Notes: generated from the sequence alone by a model not told the origin. A stretch of 64,000 nt of DNA from an uncultured Lachnospiraceae bacterium (GCA_910577645.1 CAJTOL010000016.1:8280-72279), one strand, 5' to 3'; counted from the stretch's first letter, positions 42,141-50,595 are shown. Program-made: numbers and translations.

Positions 42141-43550
42141 ATGAAAAAGAAAATGTATTCTGCAATGTTATGTTTTGGCGTGGCTGCGGGGGTTGCGGCA
42201 TGCGGAGGGGGAAGCAATACCGGAGTGCCGGAAACTGCGCCGGCGTCCGCAGAGGCAGGGAAGGAGACAGAAGCAGTCTCGGCAGAGACGGCGGGAGATG
42301 AACTGCCGGCAATGGAAGCGTGGGGAAAACGTGTAAAAGAGGAGCTTGGCGGAACCAAAATAGTAGTATCCATGGCGTCTCATCCGTCCACCGATGCGTT
42401 CCGAACTATGGCGGATGAATTTACAGAATTAACAGGGGTCCAGGTGGAATGGGACGTGGTAGAGCAGACTTATCTGAAAAATAAACAGCTTTTAGACTTT
42501 CAGGGGGCTCACAGCTATGACGTGTTTATGGTGGATAGCTTTTGGAATGCAGAATATGGGGCCAAAAATGTAGTACAGCCCCTGGATAATTTCCTGAATG
42601 ATCCGTCAAAGACTCCGGAATGGTATGACAAAGAAGATTTGATTCCGGCTTACTGTGATTTGGGACGGTATAAAGAGGCAACCATTGGGATCCCCATTGC
42701 GGGGGAAACCAGATTTTTGGCTTACCGGACGGACTTGTTTGAGAAATACCAGAAGGAACCGCCTAAAACCATGGATGAATTTCTGGAGCTGGCCCGGTTC
42801 TTTAACGGAAAAGAAGAAGGACTTTACGGAGTAGCGCTGCGCGCTCAGAGAGGGATCCATTTCGCTTCCGGCTGGCTTACTACCATGTATGCTTTTTGCG
42901 ATGGTATGATGGATCAGGAAACCTTAGAGCCAAAGATTGACAGCCCGGGTGTGGTAGAATCTCTGGAATGGTATTTGGATATGCTGGCCTGTGCGCCGCC
43001 GGATGTATCCACCTATACTCATGAGGAAGCTCTGGGAGCTTTTATGTCCGGCAGGATAGCCATGTGGCTGGATGCAACCGCTATAGCATCTGCCATTACA
43101 GATCCGGAGAAGTCAAAAATTTATGACAAAGTAGCGTTTGCCGCGCCGCCAGACGGACCGGCAGGGGAATCTGCAGCTCTGGCAGACTGGAATATTTCTA
43201 TTCCTGCAGGGGCAAAAAATCCGGATGCTGCATGGGCATTTATGATGTATATGACAAGCAGGGAAAAAAGTCTGGAATACATAGAGAAGGGAGGGGCAGC
43301 TACCCGATATTCCGTTTATGAAAACGAAGATCTGATCAAAGAGAATCCGTCCTTCCCGGCACAGCTTGCAGCGCTGGAAAAGGCCAACGGACTGGTTGAG
43401 AGAGGGCTTCAGTGGACACCGCCCCACGAGCAGATCAATCAGATGCTGGACATTATGGGAAGCTATGCGTCCAGAGCCCAGGCCGGAGAAATGAGTGCAC
43501 AGAAGGCCTGTGAAAGCGCCCAAAAGGATGTAATGGATCTGATCCAATAA
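42141..43550 (+). CDS. Sugar-binding lipoprotein of the ROK operon transporter
   Basis: 469 residues from the ATG at 42141 (AAGGAGG seven bases upstream). Lipobox 'GVAAGVAACGGGSNT', a Thr/Ala/Glu linker, then a family-1 solute-binding fold ('FTELTGVQVEWDVVEQTYLK', 'YDVFMVDSFWNAEYGAKNVV'). It captures the sugar outside the membrane for the two permeases upstream. Its stop codon falls in the foot of the hairpin that also holds the stop of the signal peptidase gene. Confidence 0.93.
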   Translation: MKKKMYSAMLCFGVAAGVAACGGGSNTGVPETAPASAEAGKETEAVSAETAGDELPAMEAWGKRVKEELGGTKIVVSMASHPSTDAFRTMADEFTELTGVQVEWDVVEQTYLKNKQLLDFQGAHSYDVFMVDSFWNAEYGAKNVVQPLDNFLNDPSKTPEWYDKEDLIPAYCDLGRYKEATIGIPIAGETRFLAYRTDLFEKYQKEPPKTMDEFLELARFFNGKEEGLYGVALRAQRGIHFASGWLTTMYAFCDGMMDQETLEPKIDSPGVVESLEWYLDMLACAPPDVSTYTHEEALGAFMSGRIAMWLDATAIASAITDPEKSKIYDKVAFAAPPDGPAGESAALADWNISIPAGAKNPDAAWAFMMYMTSREKSLEYIEKGGAATRYSVYENEDLIKENPSFPAQLAALEKANGLVERGLQWTPPHEQINQMLDIMGSYASRAQAGEMSAQKACESAQKDVMDLIQ

Positions 43551-43619
43551 AATAAGGATGGGAATGCCGCAAAATGAAAGAAGAGACTTTCTATTAGCGA
43601 CATTCCCATCCTTATTTTA
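43548..43619. terminator. Long hairpin holding both stop codons of convergent genes (repeat family 1)
   Basis: Arms 43548-43570 and 43597-43619 (AATAAGGATGGGAATG pairs with CATTCCCATCCTTATT). The loop has GCAAAATGAAAG and GACTTTCTATTAGCG, both hallmarks of repeat family 1. The plus-strand stop is at 43548-43550 and the minus-strand stop at 43617-43619, so the element fills the whole gap. Confidence 0.85.
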
Positions 43620-44204
43620 TTGGATTGCTCCCATCTTATTAAACGGAAAATATCGGAACAATACCTTGGCAATAATTTTGTCCTTTTTCACCCAGGTATT
43701 ATCCCAGAACCGGGCATCCCAGGAATCATTTCGGTTATCGCCCATCATAAAGTAGCTGTCTTCCGGGACTTCATAATGAAGAGAACCGAAAAAGCCGGTT
43801 TCCATAGGCTCTTTTAAGTATGGCTCATCCAATGGGGTATCGGCTCCGTTTAAGTAAACTCCTCCGTCCCGAATATCAACAACATCTCCCGGAAGGCCGA
43901 TAATTCGCTTTACATAATAAGTCTTTCCGGTGGGATCGTCGGGATAATGGAAAATTACCACATCTCCCCGCTCCGGCTGGGAAAAGGTATAGGACAGCCG
44001 GGAGCCGATAACCCTGTCGCGGGCCATAATGGTATTCTCCATGGAGGAGGTAGGCACCTGGCTGTTGGCAATGATGCAGCTATTTAAAAACAGGGCGATA
44101 AGGGCAGCCGCTACAATTACCTGTACCCAGCTAATCAGCTCGGATTTCCAATTAGCGGCTTCCTTTTCAACAGTATTGCTGTTATTATCAGAATTTTTGC
44201 TCAT
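43617..44204 (-). CDS. lepB: Signal peptidase I
   Basis: 195 residues. One N-terminal membrane helix ('WVQVIVAAALIALFLNSCII'), catalytic Ser54 in 'VPTSSMENTI' and general-base Lys99 in 'TYYVKRIIGLPGD', then 'YFMMGDNRNDSWDARFW'. This is the Gram-positive type (SipS-like) with the active site outside the membrane; it removes signal peptides from secreted proteins. Single gene. Confidence 0.95.
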   Translation of the reverse strand: MSKNSDNNSNTVEKEAANWKSELISWVQVIVAAALIALFLNSCIIANSQVPTSSMENTIMARDRVIGSRLSYTFSQPERGDVVIFHYPDDPTGKTYYVKRIIGLPGDVVDIRDGGVYLNGADTPLDEPYLKEPMETGFFGSLHYEVPEDSYFMMGDNRNDSWDARFWDNTWVKKDKIIAKVLFRYFPFNKMGAIQ

Positions 44205-44251
44205 AATTTCCTCTCCAAATCATTGAAAAGTTCTGTTGTAACTAGAGATAA

Positions 44252-44280
44252 AGTTTATACGAGATTTCCGGTTTATGCAA
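44252..44280 (-). promoter_or_regulatory. Promoter of signal peptidase gene
   Basis: Reading the minus strand: -35 TTGCAT (44275-44280), 17-base spacer, -10 TAAACT (44252-44257). The rest of the 262-base gap to the next gene holds a small hairpin (GCAGCCG / CGGCTGC near 44324-44346) and no other clear signal. Confidence 0.4.
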
Positions 44281-44466
44281 GGGGTTTTACGAAAATATAA
44301 GAAAAACGTCAGGAAACCTTCAGCAGCCGGCCGGTATACGGCTGCCTGCAGTTTGGACGTCTATTTGGGGACTATGCTCTCCGATAAACATTCTGGAAAA
44401 AAAATACATGGAAATTATTTGATAAATACAGTAAAATAAAAAGAAAAGTGGCAGGAGAGGAAATAT

Positions 44467-45537
44467 ATGAAAGAAAAAGTGGGAAAATTCTGGCAAATTA
44501 TTGCGGCGGCCGTGCTTTTTTTGGTATCATTTCTGGGAATGGCCGGAGCCAGAGGAATAAATGGATTTGCAGATTGGTATGGAATACGAATTTATCCGCT
44601 TCTTGCAGGGATCATAGGAAGAATCTGCGGCATTTTTTCTTTTTCTGTGGCAGAATTTGGACTTTATCTGCTGATGGCAGGCATAGTGGTTTACGGGATC
44701 CGGCATAGGAAAAAACCTGTGATGATTCTGAAGAACGGGGTTTTTCTGGTATCTGTCCTGACATTTTTCTACGTGATAAACTGCGGCATTAATTATTCAA
44801 GAACGCCGCTTTCCTATACTATGGATCTGGAGGTGCGCGATTCCTCTGAGGAAGAGCTGTACCAACTGTGCGAATTTTTAACCGGCCGGGTCATAGAGGC
44901 GTCAGAGACAGCCGGAGACAGAATTACCGATACTAAGGCGATGTCTTTTAAAGAGGCCTGGCGGCTGGGGCATGACGGGGTAAAAGCCATGGAAAAGCTG
45001 GGCAGGTCTTACCCCGCTTTGGGAGGATATTATCCCAACCCGAAGCCGGTGCGGATATCCTGGATTTTATCAGTACAGCAATTGTCCGGGATTTATTCCC
45101 CCTTTACGGTGGAAGCAAATTTTAACCGGAAGATGACGCCTTATAACATTCCCCATACAGTATGCCATGAATTATCCCATTTAAAGGGGTTTATGCGGGA
45201 GGATGAAGCAAATTTTGCCGGATATCTGGCCTGCGTAGAGTCGGATTCACCGGAATTTCAGTACAGCGGTTATCTGATGGGGTGGATTTATGCTACCAAC
45301 GCGCTGTACAGGGAGAACCCGGAAAGCTATTTCCAGCTATACAGCCGGCTGCCTCCCGTCGTTATGGAAGATTTAAATGCCAACAGCCTGTTTTGGGATC
45401 AGTACGAGGGAAAAGTAGCGGAAACTGCTACTAAAGTCAATGATACATACCTGAAGCTTCATCAGCAGAAGGACGGCGTAAAAAGTTATGGGAGAGTGGT
45501 GGATCTTATGCTGGCTTATTACCGATTCCCATTGTAA
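44467..45537 (+). CDS. DUF3810-type membrane protein with HExxH motif
   Basis: 356 residues. Three N-terminal membrane helices (near 10-30, 50-75 and 85-105) precede a ~250-residue domain with a zinc-protease-like motif HELSH in 'TVCHELSHLKGFMREDEANF', where the downstream Glu could be the third ligand. This matches DUF3810 proteins of Firmicutes and Bacteroidetes, whose function is unknown. Topology suggests the domain is outside the membrane. It stands alone upstream of glgB. Confidence 0.85.
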   Translation: MKEKVGKFWQIIAAAVLFLVSFLGMAGARGINGFADWYGIRIYPLLAGIIGRICGIFSFSVAEFGLYLLMAGIVVYGIRHRKKPVMILKNGVFLVSVLTFFYVINCGINYSRTPLSYTMDLEVRDSSEEELYQLCEFLTGRVIEASETAGDRITDTKAMSFKEAWRLGHDGVKAMEKLGRSYPALGGYYPNPKPVRISWILSVQQLSGIYSPFTVEANFNRKMTPYNIPHTVCHELSHLKGFMREDEANFAGYLACVESDSPEFQYSGYLMGWIYATNALYRENPESYFQLYSRLPPVVMEDLNANSLFWDQYEGKVAETATKVNDTYLKLHQQKDGVKSYGRVVDLMLAYYRFPL

Positions 45538-45560
45538 TTTATAAGGAAAAATGGTAAACT
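45532..45560 (+). promoter_or_regulatory. Possible promoter of glgB
   Basis: -35 TTGTAA (45532-45537, overlapping the previous stop codon), 17-base spacer, -10 TAAACT (45555-45560). ATAAGGAAAA occurs twice nearby (45541 and 45580 region). Confidence 0.4.
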
Positions 45561-45608
45561 ATTTACAATTAAAATTATAAGGAAAACCATTCATAAGGGG
45601 GAAGTATT

Positions 45609-48083
45609 ATGGATAAAAAACTGTATGACTTAATGGACTGGGCAGGTATTGAAGAGCTGGTTTATTCTGAGGCTGTAAATCCCCACGGGATTTTGGGTCC
45701 CCATGCCACAGAGAACGGAGTGCTGATTCAGATGATGATGCCCACTGCCAAGGAGGCGGCAGTAGTAGCCGGTTCCAAAGAATATCCTATGGAGCTGGCA
45801 GATGAGGCAGGATTTTTTGCTGCGCTGCTTCCGAGAAAGACCATTCCGGAATATACCTTAAAAGTCACCTTCGACAATGACATTATCAGAGAATTTAAGG
45901 ATCCATATGCTTTTGCGCCGCAGATTTCCGAAACGGATTTAAAGAGATTTGAGGCCGGAATCCACTATGAGATTTATGATAAATTAGGCGCTCATCCCAT
46001 GACCATTAATGGGGTGGCAGGCGTTTATTTTGCAGTGTGGGCGCCCTGCGCCCTCCGGGTCAGCGTAGTAGGGGACTTTAACCTGTGGGACGGCCGCCGC
46101 AATCAGATGCGCCGGCTGGGAGATTCAGGCGTCTTTGAGATTTTTATGCCGGAGCTGCCTGAAGGAAGCTTATATAAATACGAGGTAAAATGTAAAAACG
46201 GAGATCCGATTTTGAAGGCAGATCCGTATGCAAGCTATTCTGAGCTGCGCCCCAACACCGCTTCTGTTGTTTGGGATACCGGCAAGTATCAGTGGAAGGA
46301 TCAGGAGTGGATGAAAAAGCGGGCTGCTGAGGATTTAAAGAGCAAGCCTATGGCGGTTTATGAAGTGCATCTGGGTTCCTGGATGCGGAAAGAAATTGCT
46401 TTGGACGAAGAGGGCAGAGAGATTATCGGCTCCGAGTTCTATAATTACAGAGAGATTGCAGTAAAGCTGGCGGAGTACGTGAAGGAGATGGGATATACCC
46501 ATGTAGAATTGATGCCGGTTATGGAGCATCCCTTGGACGCTTCCTGGGGATATCAGGTTACCAGCTACTATGCGCCTACCAGCCGCTACGGAACTCCGGA
46601 TGATTTTATGTATTTTATGGATTATATGCATGGGCAGGGCATCGGCGTGATTTTGGACTGGGTACCCGCCCACTTCCCCAGAGATTCCTATGGCCTGGCC
46701 GCTTTTGACGGCACCTGCGTATATGAGCATGCAGATCCCCGCCAGGGAGCCCATCCTCATTGGGGGACTTTGATCTACAATTACGGCAGGCCTCAGGTTT
46801 CCAATTTCCTCATTGCCAATGCGCTGTTCTGGGCGGAAAAATACCATGCAGACGGTATCCGTATGGATGCGGTGGCTTCCATGCTGTATCTGGATTATGG
46901 CAAGAATGACGGTGAGTGGGTTGCAAATATCTACGGCGGCCATGAGAACCTGGAAGCAGTAGAATTCTTAAAGCATTTGAACTCTGTATTTAAAGGCCGC
47001 ACAGACGGAGCAATTCTTATTGCAGAAGAATCTACCGCATGGCCAAAGATTACGGGAGATGTAAAAGAAGACGGACTGGGCTTTGACTATAAGTGGAATA
47101 TGGGGTGGATGAATGACTTTTTAAACTATATGAAATGCGATCCCTATTTCCGCAAGAATAATTATGGGCAGCTTACTTTTTCCATGCTGTATGCTTACAG
47201 TGAGAATTTTGTTCTGGTATTTTCCCATGATGAGGTGGTACACGGAAAAGGTTCTATGCTTGGCAAGATGCCCGGCGAGACTTTGGAGCAGAAAGCGGCG
47301 AATCTCCGGGTTGCATACGGCTTTTATATGGGCCATCCTGGCAAGAAGCTTTTGTTTATGGGACAGGATTTTGCTCAGCTGAATGAGTGGAATGAGAACG
47401 TGAGCCTGGAGTGGAATTTGCTGGAATACCCGGTTCACAGCCAGACTCAGGCGTTTATGAAAGCTTTAAATGTCCTCTATGCCAAATATCCGGCTCTGTC
47501 TCAGCTGGATTATGATCCGGATGGTTTTGAGTGGATAAATTGTTCTTATAATGAGCTGAGCATGGCTATGTTTGTGAGAAAGACAAAGAAGCCGGAGGAC
47601 ACATTGCTCTTTGTCTGCAACTTTGACAATATGGAACATAAGAAATTCCGGGTCGGAGTTCCTTTTGCAGGAAAGTATAAAGAGGTTTTAAACAGCGATG
47701 CGGCAGAGTACGGCGGATCCGGCATGGTGAATGCCAGGGTGAAGGCTTCCAAAAAAATGGAATGGGATGAGCAGGAAAATTCTATTGAGATCGATATTGC
47801 GCCCATGAGTGTCAGCATCTTTACCTGTGCTCCGGAGAAAGAGAAAAAGGAAGAGCCTGTAAAGAAGCCTGCGAAGAAAGCGGAGGCTACAGCCAAGAAA
47901 GCGGAGAAGCCTGCAGGGAAAACAGAGACTGCCGCCAAGAAAGCGGAGAAGCCTGCAGAGAAAGCAGAGACTGCCGTCAAGAAAGCGGAGAAGCCTGCAG
48001 AGAAAGCAGGGACTGCCGCCAAAAAGACAGGAGCAGCAAAGAAAGCTGCGCCGGCTAAGTCTGCTGCTAAGAAAAAGAAATAG
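45609..48083 (+). CDS. glgB: 1,4-alpha-glucan branching enzyme with Lys/Ala-rich C-terminal tail
   Basis: 824 residues. N-terminal beta domains with CBM48-type 'NPHGILGPHATENGVLIQMM' and 'VYFAVWAPCALRVSVVGDFN', then a GH13 barrel with nucleophile Asp in 'ADGIRMDAVASMLYLDYG', acid/base Glu in 'LIAEESTAWP' and the third acid in 'FSHDEVVHGKGSM'. Ordinary GlgB ends near residue 745. The extra ~80 residues are Lys, Ala, Glu and Pro, including three 14-residue units (KKAEKPAEKAETAV type). The enzyme makes alpha-1,6 branches in glycogen; the histone-like tail could bind acidic polymers, membrane or nucleic acid, or be neutral. Confidence 0.95.
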   Translation: MDKKLYDLMDWAGIEELVYSEAVNPHGILGPHATENGVLIQMMMPTAKEAAVVAGSKEYPMELADEAGFFAALLPRKTIPEYTLKVTFDNDIIREFKDPYAFAPQISETDLKRFEAGIHYEIYDKLGAHPMTINGVAGVYFAVWAPCALRVSVVGDFNLWDGRRNQMRRLGDSGVFEIFMPELPEGSLYKYEVKCKNGDPILKADPYASYSELRPNTASVVWDTGKYQWKDQEWMKKRAAEDLKSKPMAVYEVHLGSWMRKEIALDEEGREIIGSEFYNYREIAVKLAEYVKEMGYTHVELMPVMEHPLDASWGYQVTSYYAPTSRYGTPDDFMYFMDYMHGQGIGVILDWVPAHFPRDSYGLAAFDGTCVYEHADPRQGAHPHWGTLIYNYGRPQVSNFLIANALFWAEKYHADGIRMDAVASMLYLDYGKNDGEWVANIYGGHENLEAVEFLKHLNSVFKGRTDGAILIAEESTAWPKITGDVKEDGLGFDYKWNMGWMNDFLNYMKCDPYFRKNNYGQLTFSMLYAYSENFVLVFSHDEVVHGKGSMLGKMPGETLEQKAANLRVAYGFYMGHPGKKLLFMGQDFAQLNEWNENVSLEWNLLEYPVHSQTQAFMKALNVLYAKYPALSQLDYDPDGFEWINCSYNELSMAMFVRKTKKPEDTLLFVCNFDNMEHKKFRVGVPFAGKYKEVLNSDAAEYGGSGMVNARVKASKKMEWDEQENSIEIDIAPMSVSIFTCAPEKEKKEEPVKKPAKKAEATAKKAEKPAGKTETAAKKAEKPAEKAETAVKKAEKPAEKAGTAAKKTGAAKKAAPAKSAAKKKK
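47895..48020 (+). repeat. Three 42-bp tandem repeats in the glgB tail
   Basis: Units start at 47895, 47937 and 47979, each beginning AAGAAAGCGGAGAAGCCTGC; they differ at a few positions. The period is a multiple of three, so copy-number change keeps the frame and would only alter tail length. Confidence 0.9.
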
Positions 48084-48119
48084 GGCCATTGACTAGGCCC
48101 AGGCAGGAGGTTATAGCAC

Positions 48120-49022
48120 GTGGAAGAGACAGCGCAGGCGGCTGTACAGGAGACCCTGGAGGTCGGTGCACAATTGGCGGAGGACATTGCCAAGTTAAAC
48201 CCTAACGTGGTATTAGAAACTATGAAAGGGTGGATACCAGGGCTTATGAGCTTTGGATACCGGGTTTTCGCAGCCGTTTTGATTCTTTTGATAGGCAGCC
48301 GTATTATCAAATTAAACAGCAGGTTTGTCAAACGGGCGTTGGATAAGATGGGGTTGGAAATCAGCATCAGCCGGTTTCTGGTGTCTGTGACCAATGCCTT
48401 CCAGTATGGAATCCTGATATTTATTGCCGCCGATAAAATCGGCATCAGCTCCGCGTCCATTGTGGCGCTGTTAGGTTCTGCCGGTATTGCCATTGGCCTT
48501 GCCCTTCAGGGCAGTCTGGCAAATTTTGCCGGAGGGGTATTGATCTTAGTGATGAAGCCTTTTAAGGTAGGAGATTATGTGATCACAGGAGGAGGGGAAG
48601 GCACGGTAGCCAATATTGGCTTAGTATATACGACCCTGACCTCGCCGGACAATCGTAAGATTGTTATTCCCAATGGAAGCATGTCGGATGCCCCCTTAAC
48701 CAATGTAACAGGTATGGGCAGCCGCCGGTTGGATTTATTGGTGGGAATCAGTTATAATGCGGACTTGAAACTTGCCAAGGAGATTTTGCAGAAACTTTTT
48801 GAGGAACACCCACTGGTATTAAAGGAAGAACCGATTCAGGTTTTTGTAGACAGTTTAGGCGACAGTGCAGTGGTCATAGGAGGAAGAGCCTGGACTACCA
48901 GTGAAGACTACTGGATTACCCGATGGGATATTACTGAGGCAGTGAAACTGGAGTACGATAAAGCGGGAATAGAGATTCCGTTTAATCAGATGGATGTGCA
49001 TGTGATTAAACGGAAAGAATAA
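48120..49022 (+). CDS. Small-conductance mechanosensitive channel (MscS family)
   Basis: 300 residues from a GTG start with AGGAGG ten bases upstream. Three membrane helices; the third is the pore helix with 'IVALLGSAGIAIGLALQGSL' and 'ANFAGGVLILVMKPFKVGDY', followed by the beta domain ('TLTSPDNRKIVIPNGSMSDA') and the C-terminal vestibule. It opens under membrane tension and releases solutes during hypo-osmotic shock. It follows glgB by 36 bases and may be co-transcribed with it. Confidence 0.94.
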   Translation: MEETAQAAVQETLEVGAQLAEDIAKLNPNVVLETMKGWIPGLMSFGYRVFAAVLILLIGSRIIKLNSRFVKRALDKMGLEISISRFLVSVTNAFQYGILIFIAADKIGISSASIVALLGSAGIAIGLALQGSLANFAGGVLILVMKPFKVGDYVITGGGEGTVANIGLVYTTLTSPDNRKIVIPNGSMSDAPLTNVTGMGSRRLDLLVGISYNADLKLAKEILQKLFEEHPLVLKEEPIQVFVDSLGDSAVVIGGRAWTTSEDYWITRWDITEAVKLEYDKAGIEIPFNQMDVHVIKRKE

Positions 49023-49041
49023 AGAAAAAATATACCCTCCA

Positions 49042-49096
49042 GAGACTTTCTATTAGCGATGTCCGCCAACTCTTGCTAATAGAAAGTCTCTTTATT
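49042..49096. terminator. Hairpin terminator between mscS-type gene and GNAT gene (repeat family 1)
   Basis: Perfect 17-bp stem AGAGACTTTCTATTAGC (49042-49058) / GCTAATAGAAAGTCTCT (49076-49092) followed by TTTATTT. GACTTTCTATTAGCG is shared with hairpins at 43548 and 61580. Confidence 0.85.
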
Positions 49097-49099
49097 TCA

Positions 49100-49699
49100 T
49101 TACAGAGCATCTGAAAAAGGGTGCTGGCTACAGGTTGCGTTGGAGTTTCCTTGAAATTTGACAGAGGCCTGCTGTGACTGATGAGTTCCGATTATCTTTT
49201 CCACCCAAATCAGATTATACCAACGACCAAATTTGTAGCCGCATTTATGAAATTCCCCTACTTTTACAAATCCCAGATGTGCATGGAAATCCGCGCTGTT
49301 TCTGTTGAGATATTCATCCTCTGTTTCCGGACAGGCAATAGAGGCGTACAAATTTAAAATTCCCATTTTTCCTAATCTGTCTTCAAGGGCCTCATACAGT
49401 TTTCGTCCCAAACCACACTTGCAGGCGGTTTGGTGGAGATATACTGTCATCTCACAAGACCAATCGCAAGCCGCCCGGCCTATAAAAGCCCCTGCATAGG
49501 CATAGCCTTGAATGATTCCGTCCTGCTCGATTACAAGATAGGGATAGCGCTTTCGGGTATTCTTAATGCGCTCCTGGAATTCAGGCAGAGTCGGAATATC
49601 GTATTCAAATGTGATGGCTGTATTTTTCACATAGTACCCATAAATTTCCAGGATACGTTCTGCATCTTCCAGAGATGCATCTCTTATTATAGTGTTCAT
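49100..49699 (-). CDS. GNAT acetyltransferase (phosphinothricin acetyltransferase-like)
   Basis: 199 residues. Starts 'MNTIIRDASLEDAERILEIY', with the acetyl-CoA loop 'QTACKCGLGRKLYEALEDRL' and late 'FHAHLGFVKVGEFHKCGYKF' as in PAT/YwnH-type N-acetyltransferases. It would acetylate a small amine in the cytoplasm. The family normally ends near 'WVEKIIG' (about residue 170); about 28 further polar residues follow and lead up to the repeat hairpin, so the original stop may have been lost. Confidence 0.88.
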   Translation of the reverse strand: MNTIIRDASLEDAERILEIYGYYVKNTAITFEYDIPTLPEFQERIKNTRKRYPYLVIEQDGIIQGYAYAGAFIGRAACDWSCEMTVYLHQTACKCGLGRKLYEALEDRLGKMGILNLYASIACPETEDEYLNRNSADFHAHLGFVKVGEFHKCGYKFGRWYNLIWVEKIIGTHQSQQASVKFQGNSNATCSQHPFSDAL

Positions 49700-49721
49700 A
49701 ACAGGTCTCTCCTGTGATTCT

Positions 49722-49770
49722 ATCCTCAGTGGACAAAGGCACCGCGTGTCCCCTTGTCCACTGAGGGTAT
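49722..49770. terminator. Hairpin of repeat family 2 between orphan HicB and GNAT genes
   Basis: Arms ATCCTCAGTGGACAA (49722-49736) and TTGTCCACTGAGGGTAT (49754-49770). The same arm sequence recurs at 56686 and, altered, at 60027. Confidence 0.75.
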
Positions 49771-49785
49771 CCTTATGAAAGGGAT

Positions 49786-50061
49786 TTACTCATCATATCC
49801 TTCAGACAAACGAATGGTAGCCGCTACATTCTGAACCACAGCTCCATCCTCCAGGACAATATCTTCCAGACGGGTTCTGGGAGGAAGGTCAAAGGACTCT
49901 TCAAGCTCCAGGGAAATCCAGGCGATTTCCGCCTCTTTAGCCTGATCCACGGCATCCTCCATGGTAGCGCCCTGGGCGTGGCAGCCATCCAGATCCGGGA
50001 AGGTTACCTGGATGATTCCAGAAGAATCCTTTTTAAAAACAGCAGGATATACAAATTTCAT
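49786..50061 (-). CDS. HicB family antitoxin-like protein (orphan)
   Basis: 91 residues. N-terminal HicB partial-RNase-H-like fold: 'KFVYPAVFKKDSSGIIQVTF', 'PDLDGCHAQGATMEDAVDQA'. The C-terminal part is short and has no clear HTH or ribbon-helix-helix. HicB normally neutralises the mRNA interferase HicA encoded next to it, but neither the 86 bases downstream nor the 178 bases upstream can code a HicA. So it is an orphan or a stand-alone HicB-like protein. It has a good promoter of its own. Confidence 0.85.
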   Translation of the reverse strand: MKFVYPAVFKKDSSGIIQVTFPDLDGCHAQGATMEDAVDQAKEAEIAWISLELEESFDLPPRTRLEDIVLEDGAVVQNVAATIRLSEGYDE

Positions 50062-50095
50062 GATGACACCTCAAATTCAATAATTTTTAATGATT

Positions 50096-50124
50096 ATTGT
50101 ACTATGGTTTTCTAAAATTCTCAA
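50096..50124 (-). promoter_or_regulatory. Promoter of the HicB-like gene
   Basis: Reading the minus strand: -35 TTGAGA (50119-50124), 17-base spacer, -10 TACAAT (50096-50101). Confidence 0.55.
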
Positions 50125-50174
50125 TACCCTATCGCAAGGCTGAACTGTTACATACTCCTTTTTTCAAAGAGCTA

Positions 50175-50228
50175 TTGACAAAGGCCCCATTCTGTCATAT
50201 AGTAAAATATATCAAAAAAAATTGATGT
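50175..50228 (+). promoter_or_regulatory. Promoter and ArsR operator of the arsR operon
   Basis: -35 TTGACA (50175-50180), 17-base spacer, -10 TATAGT (50198-50203). Six bases on, ATATCAA-N6-TTGATGT (50209-50228) is an inverted repeat over the start site, the usual place for an ArsR operator. Confidence 0.75.
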
Positions 50229-50239
50229 AAGGAGCTTAC

Positions 50240-50554
50240 ATGGGAACATACCAGGAAAACGCTAAAGTATTCAAGGCCCTATGTGACCCTAAACGGCTTG
50301 CCATTCTGGAACAATTACGCAGCGGTGAAAAATGCGCCTGTGTCTTGCAAGAACCTATGGACTTGACACAATCAGGCTTATCTTATCACATGAAAATCCT
50401 GTGTGACTCCGGGCTTGTGGTGAGCCGGCAGGAGGGGAAATGGACACATTACCGTTTAAGCGAGACCGGCAGGGACGAAGCGGTAAAGCTGTTACTGGCC
50501 ATTACCACGCCAGATGCAGGCCAAAAGGAAGGATGCCTCTCTTGCGGCAGATAA
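50240..50554 (+). CDS. arsR: ArsR/SmtB family metalloregulator
   Basis: 104 residues of winged HTH. The metal-sensing Cys pair is in 'SGEKCACVLQEPMDLTQSGL' (C-A-C, like the As(III) site of ArsR), and a second Cys pair is at the C-terminus ('EGCLSCGR'). The recognition helix is 'LTQSGLSYHMKILCDSGLVV'. It should leave the inverted repeats at 50209-50228 and 50596-50615 when it binds arsenite, antimonite or an organoarsenical. First gene of a three-gene operon. Confidence 0.92.
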   Translation: MGTYQENAKVFKALCDPKRLAILEQLRSGEKCACVLQEPMDLTQSGLSYHMKILCDSGLVVSRQEGKWTHYRLSETGRDEAVKLLLAITTPDAGQKEGCLSCGR

Positions 50555-50595
50555 AACGTCATCTCATAGAAGGGTGGCGTTTATCTTGATATAAA

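Noticed and set aside
44374..44440. A 21-codon frame starting ATGCTCTCCGAT in the lepB-DUF3810 gap
   Set aside because: No ribosome binding site, no hydrophobic helix and no promoter at a useful distance.
47895..48020. Regular repeats that might suggest a CRISPR array
   Set aside because: The units are contiguous, without spacers, and are in-frame coding repeats of GlgB.
47546..48493. A 315-codon open frame on the minus strand opposite the glgB tail and the MscS gene
   Set aside because: It is Phe/Ala/Ser-rich only because it mirrors the Lys/Ala-rich repeats; there is no ribosome site and two well-supported genes lie on the other strand.
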